In this document: piece after piece, positions 61,935-64,000 of the stretch
Position numbering within the stretch: the first letter of the stretch is position 1
How the letters are laid out: every line of letters starts with the position of its first letter
Assembly: GCA_943908365.1 (NCBI GenBank)
Contig: CALTTH010000012.1
Location: 10,032-74,031, forward strand
Reading direction: 5' to 3'
From: an uncultured Hyphomicrobiales bacterium
GTDB taxonomy: Bacteria; Pseudomonadota; Alphaproteobacteria; Rhizobiales; Rhizobiaceae
Length of the DNA: 64,000 nucleotides
Made by a program: the position numbers and the translations under genes
The notes under the pieces: generated by a model
What the model saw: the letters and a program-made list of their open reading frames with translations, nothing else
Databases searched by the model: none
What the model was told of the DNA's origin: nothing

Positions 61935-62893
61935 CCGTCGTGATTCCGACCGATCATGAAAAAGGGCTGGTGGCGGTCATTGCCACCGGCGGAACCATTG
62001 CGAGCCAACGCGATGAAACCGGGGCTGCGAAACCCTCGCTCTCCGGTGAAAACCTCCTCTCCGGCCTCGGCGGCGACAGCGCCTTCGTCAAACCCGTCGA
62101 GCTGATGGCGAAGGATTCCTCCAGCCTGACGATCTCCGACATGCAGGCGATCAGCGATGCTGTCGGTGTCGAGCTTGCGGACCCTGCGGTGTGTGGCGTC
62201 GTCGTGCTTCACGGCACGGATGCGATGGAAGAAACCTCGCTGCTCGTTCATCTGCAGCATAGGCTCGGCAAACCGGTGATCTTCACCGGTGCGCAGTTTA
62301 CGGCCGATAATCCGCTCTCGGATGGCCCGGCCAATCTTCAGGCGGCGATTGCCGCTGCCGCGACACCATCCAATAGCGAAAAGGGCGTCCTTCTGTCGTT
62401 CGGTGGCAAGTTGCTGCCGGTATGGGGGCTCTACAAGCGCTCCGCCGATCATCCAGATGCGTTCGATCTTTCAGGACCTTCCGACTGTTCTCGAAGTCCT
62501 GAATTTTCGGCGCCGGTCGATGCCATCCGCGTCGACATCGTCGCAATCTACCCGGGCTGTGAGGCGACCCATATCGATGCCAGTCTCGATGCGGGGGCCA
62601 AAGGCATCGTTCTTAGCGCTCTCGGCTCGGGCAATGCCAATGCTGGCGTCGTGGATGCGCTGCGGCGTTGTCGCGAGAGACACGTTCCGGTCGTCGTTTC
62701 CAGCCGCGTTCCCGAGGGGCGCCTGGTGGCGGGCTATGGCGGTGGAGGTGGCGGTCACGATATGGGTGCTGTCGGTGCCTTCCATTCCCGAACATTGCGG
62801 CCCGGTCAGGCGCGAATTCTGCTGGCCTGTCTGCTTGCGGCGTCGGCCAGCCGCGAGCAAATGGCGCGCGCTTTCAACGACTTTCGCGATTGA
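61931..62893 (+). CDS. L-asparaginase (bacterial type I/II fold)
   Basis: A 320-residue asparaginase producing aspartate and ammonium. The first catalytic Thr is in IATGGTIAS (about residue 22) and the second motif is LHGTDAMEET (Thr96-Asp97). There is no signal peptide, so it is cytoplasmic and can act on asparagine imported by the permease. It starts with GTG overlapping the permease stop (GTGA). R. etli ansA encodes an unrelated atypical asparaginase, so this operon uses a different enzyme family. Confidence 0.93.
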   Translation: MTVVIPTDHEKGLVAVIATGGTIASQRDETGAAKPSLSGENLLSGLGGDSAFVKPVELMAKDSSSLTISDMQAISDAVGVELADPAVCGVVVLHGTDAMEETSLLVHLQHRLGKPVIFTGAQFTADNPLSDGPANLQAAIAAAATPSNSEKGVLLSFGGKLLPVWGLYKRSADHPDAFDLSGPSDCSRSPEFSAPVDAIRVDIVAIYPGCEATHIDASLDAGAKGIVLSALGSGNANAGVVDALRRCRERHVPVVVSSRVPEGRLVAGYGGGGGGHDMGAVGAFHSRTLRPGQARILLACLLAASASREQMARAFNDFRD

Positions 62894-62938
62894 AGCTCAC
62901 GCCCGATAACATATAAATGGCAAAAATGTGTTCTGCGG

Positions 62939-62963
62939 GGAACCGAACCTGTCTCACCCTGTT
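62939..62963 (+). promoter_or_regulatory. Possible EcfG-type stress promoter before the glucose dehydrogenase
   Basis: GGAAC at 62939-62943 and TGTT at 62960-62963 are 16 bases apart, close to the alphaproteobacterial EcfG pattern GGAAC-N16/17-CGTT but with one mismatch. The match could be chance. Confidence 0.3.
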
Positions 62964-62995
62964 AAGCATGCAGGGAGATTAACAGGGGACTTTTC

Positions 62996-64000
62996 ATGGC
63001 GGTTACTGTCACTGCTGTCGCTCTGACGCTTATGGGTCTGGCGCTCTTCGGCTTTGGATCTCAACTCGTGATGCTTGGCGGCAGCGTCTATTACGCACTC
63101 GCCGGACTTTCTTTCGTGATCACGGCGATCCTTCTTTTCAAACGAAACAAGGCGGCGCTTCACTTCTATGCGCTCTTTGTCCTTGCGACGCTCGCTTGGG
63201 CCATCTGGGAAGTCGGTCTCGACTGGTGGCAGCTTGGGCCGCGCGGCGGTCTGATCATCGTGATCGGCATCTGGTTGCTGATGCCCTGGATCCGCAAGCC
63301 GCTCGGCTTCGTCAGCCCGACCGGCATTCGCTACGGAGCGAATGCCGTCCCGCTTCTGGCCGCTGTCGTCATTTCCATGGGTGTGGCCGCCGTGTCGATG
63401 ACGCAGGATCCGCATGACCATGAGGGCAATCTTCCGACGGAGGTCGTCAACAACGCGCCCTCTTATGGAAACGCCGTTCCGGATGGCGAATGGCATCAAT
63501 ATGGACGGACGTCCTATGGCCAGCGCTATTCGCCGCTGACACAGATCACCACCGCCAATGTCGGCGATCTGAAAGAGGTCTGGCGGTACCAGACCGGCGA
63601 CGTCAAGCTTCCTGACGACGTTGGCGAAACGACGTATCAGGTCACGCCACTCAAGGTCGGCAAGACGCTTTTCATCTGCACGCCGCACAATTGGGCGATC
63701 GCCATTGATGCGGCAACCGGCAAGGAAAAGTGGAAATATGATCCGAATGTCGGCCTCAATCCCAATCGCCAGCATCAGACATGCCGCGGGGTAACCTACT
63801 ATGCCGATCCAGCCGCTGAGGCCGGTTCGCAATGCGCCGCGCGCGTCTATTTGCCAACATCCGATGCTCGTTTGATCGCGCTCGACGCCGAAAGCGGCAA
63901 GGCCTGCACGTCTTTCGCCGATCAGGGTGTTCTCCACCTCGAAGTTGGTATGAAGTACAATCCGGCTGGCTACTACTATTCCACATCGCCGCCCGCCATT
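62996..64000 (+). CDS. gcd: Membrane-bound PQQ glucose dehydrogenase, 3' end outside window
   Basis: The frame is open from the ATG at 62996 (AGGGGA seven bases upstream) to the end of the window, 335 codons. About five N-terminal membrane helices (first: LTLMGLALFGFGSQLVMLGG) are followed by the start of the quinoprotein beta-propeller: EWHQYGRTSYGQRYSPLTQI, NVGDLKEVWRYQTGD and QHQTCRGVTYYADP. This is the glucose/quinate/shikimate dehydrogenase family. The enzyme oxidises aldoses in the periplasm and passes electrons to ubiquinone. Glucose is likelier than quinate as substrate, but the distinguishing C-terminal part is not visible. Confidence 0.9.
   Translation, partial: MAVTVTAVALTLMGLALFGFGSQLVMLGGSVYYALAGLSFVITAILLFKRNKAALHFYALFVLATLAWAIWEVGLDWWQLGPRGGLIIVIGIWLLMPWIRKPLGFVSPTGIRYGANAVPLLAAVVISMGVAAVSMTQDPHDHEGNLPTEVVNNAPSYGNAVPDGEWHQYGRTSYGQRYSPLTQITTANVGDLKEVWRYQTGDVKLPDDVGETTYQVTPLKVGKTLFICTPHNWAIAIDAATGKEKWKYDPNVGLNPNRQHQTCRGVTYYADPAAEAGSQCAARVYLPTSDARLIALDAESGKACTSFADQGVLHLEVGMKYNPAGYYYSTSPPAI

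Overview
The window is chromosomal DNA of an alphaproteobacterium, most likely of the Rhizobiaceae (Agrobacterium/Rhizobium group). This rests on high GC, an HWE-family sensor kinase, a TIGR02300 acidic protein beside cmk-rpsA, an alpha-r14 (cuckoo-type) small RNA with CUCCUCCC loops, a nasST-nrtABD-nirBD-nasA nitrate cluster and an ansR/aspartase/permease/asparaginase cluster. Species cannot be fixed from sequence alone.

Layout. 1-8.35 kb is a defence-type island: a Schlafen/AlbA-like ATPase, a type III Res subunit, an Mrr endonuclease and an HNH endonuclease, ending in a broken tyrosine integrase against the 3' end of a tRNA-Ser(CGA). 8.9-16.6 kb holds housekeeping and miscellaneous genes (HWE kinase, GNATs, aldo/keto reductase, GlxA-type regulator with an isochorismatase-fold hydrolase, xseA). 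16.6-33 kb is a large cell-wall amino-sugar/muropeptide recycling region: anmK, serine hydrolase, peptide-type ABC transporter and murQ in one leftward operon; an N-acetylhexosamine kinase and a MurA copy in a second; a divergent MurR/RpiR regulator; and a leftward sugar-type ABC operon headed by a HAD hydrolase. Three promoter regions carry the same 15-bp palindrome (GGAATW-N3-WATTCC type; the murA/rpiR copy has one changed outer base), which ties these units into one probable RpiR regulon.

33.4-36.5 kb is pntAB. 36.5-39.06 kb is a small accessory insert with one broken and one intact serine recombinase, lying against tRNA-Ala(GGC). 39.3-42.5 kb is TIGR02300, cmk and rpsA with its terminator. 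aroA, often next to cmk in related genomes, is absent here. 42.5-46.8 kb holds a low-complexity hypothetical protein, an RNase D-like exonuclease, a nucleoside deoxyribosyltransferase-like protein, an SDR and the sRNA.

47-57.9 kb is the nitrate assimilation cluster, all leftward: nasT, nasS, then a consensus sigma-54 promoter, an ANTAR-type two-hexaloop leader with an overlapping terminator, and nrtA-nrtB-nrtD-nirB-nirD-nasA. 58-62.9 kb is asparagine/aspartate catabolism, with two matching 21-bp operators placed symmetrically just downstream of two divergent promoters. The window ends inside a membrane-bound PQQ glucose dehydrogenase gene.
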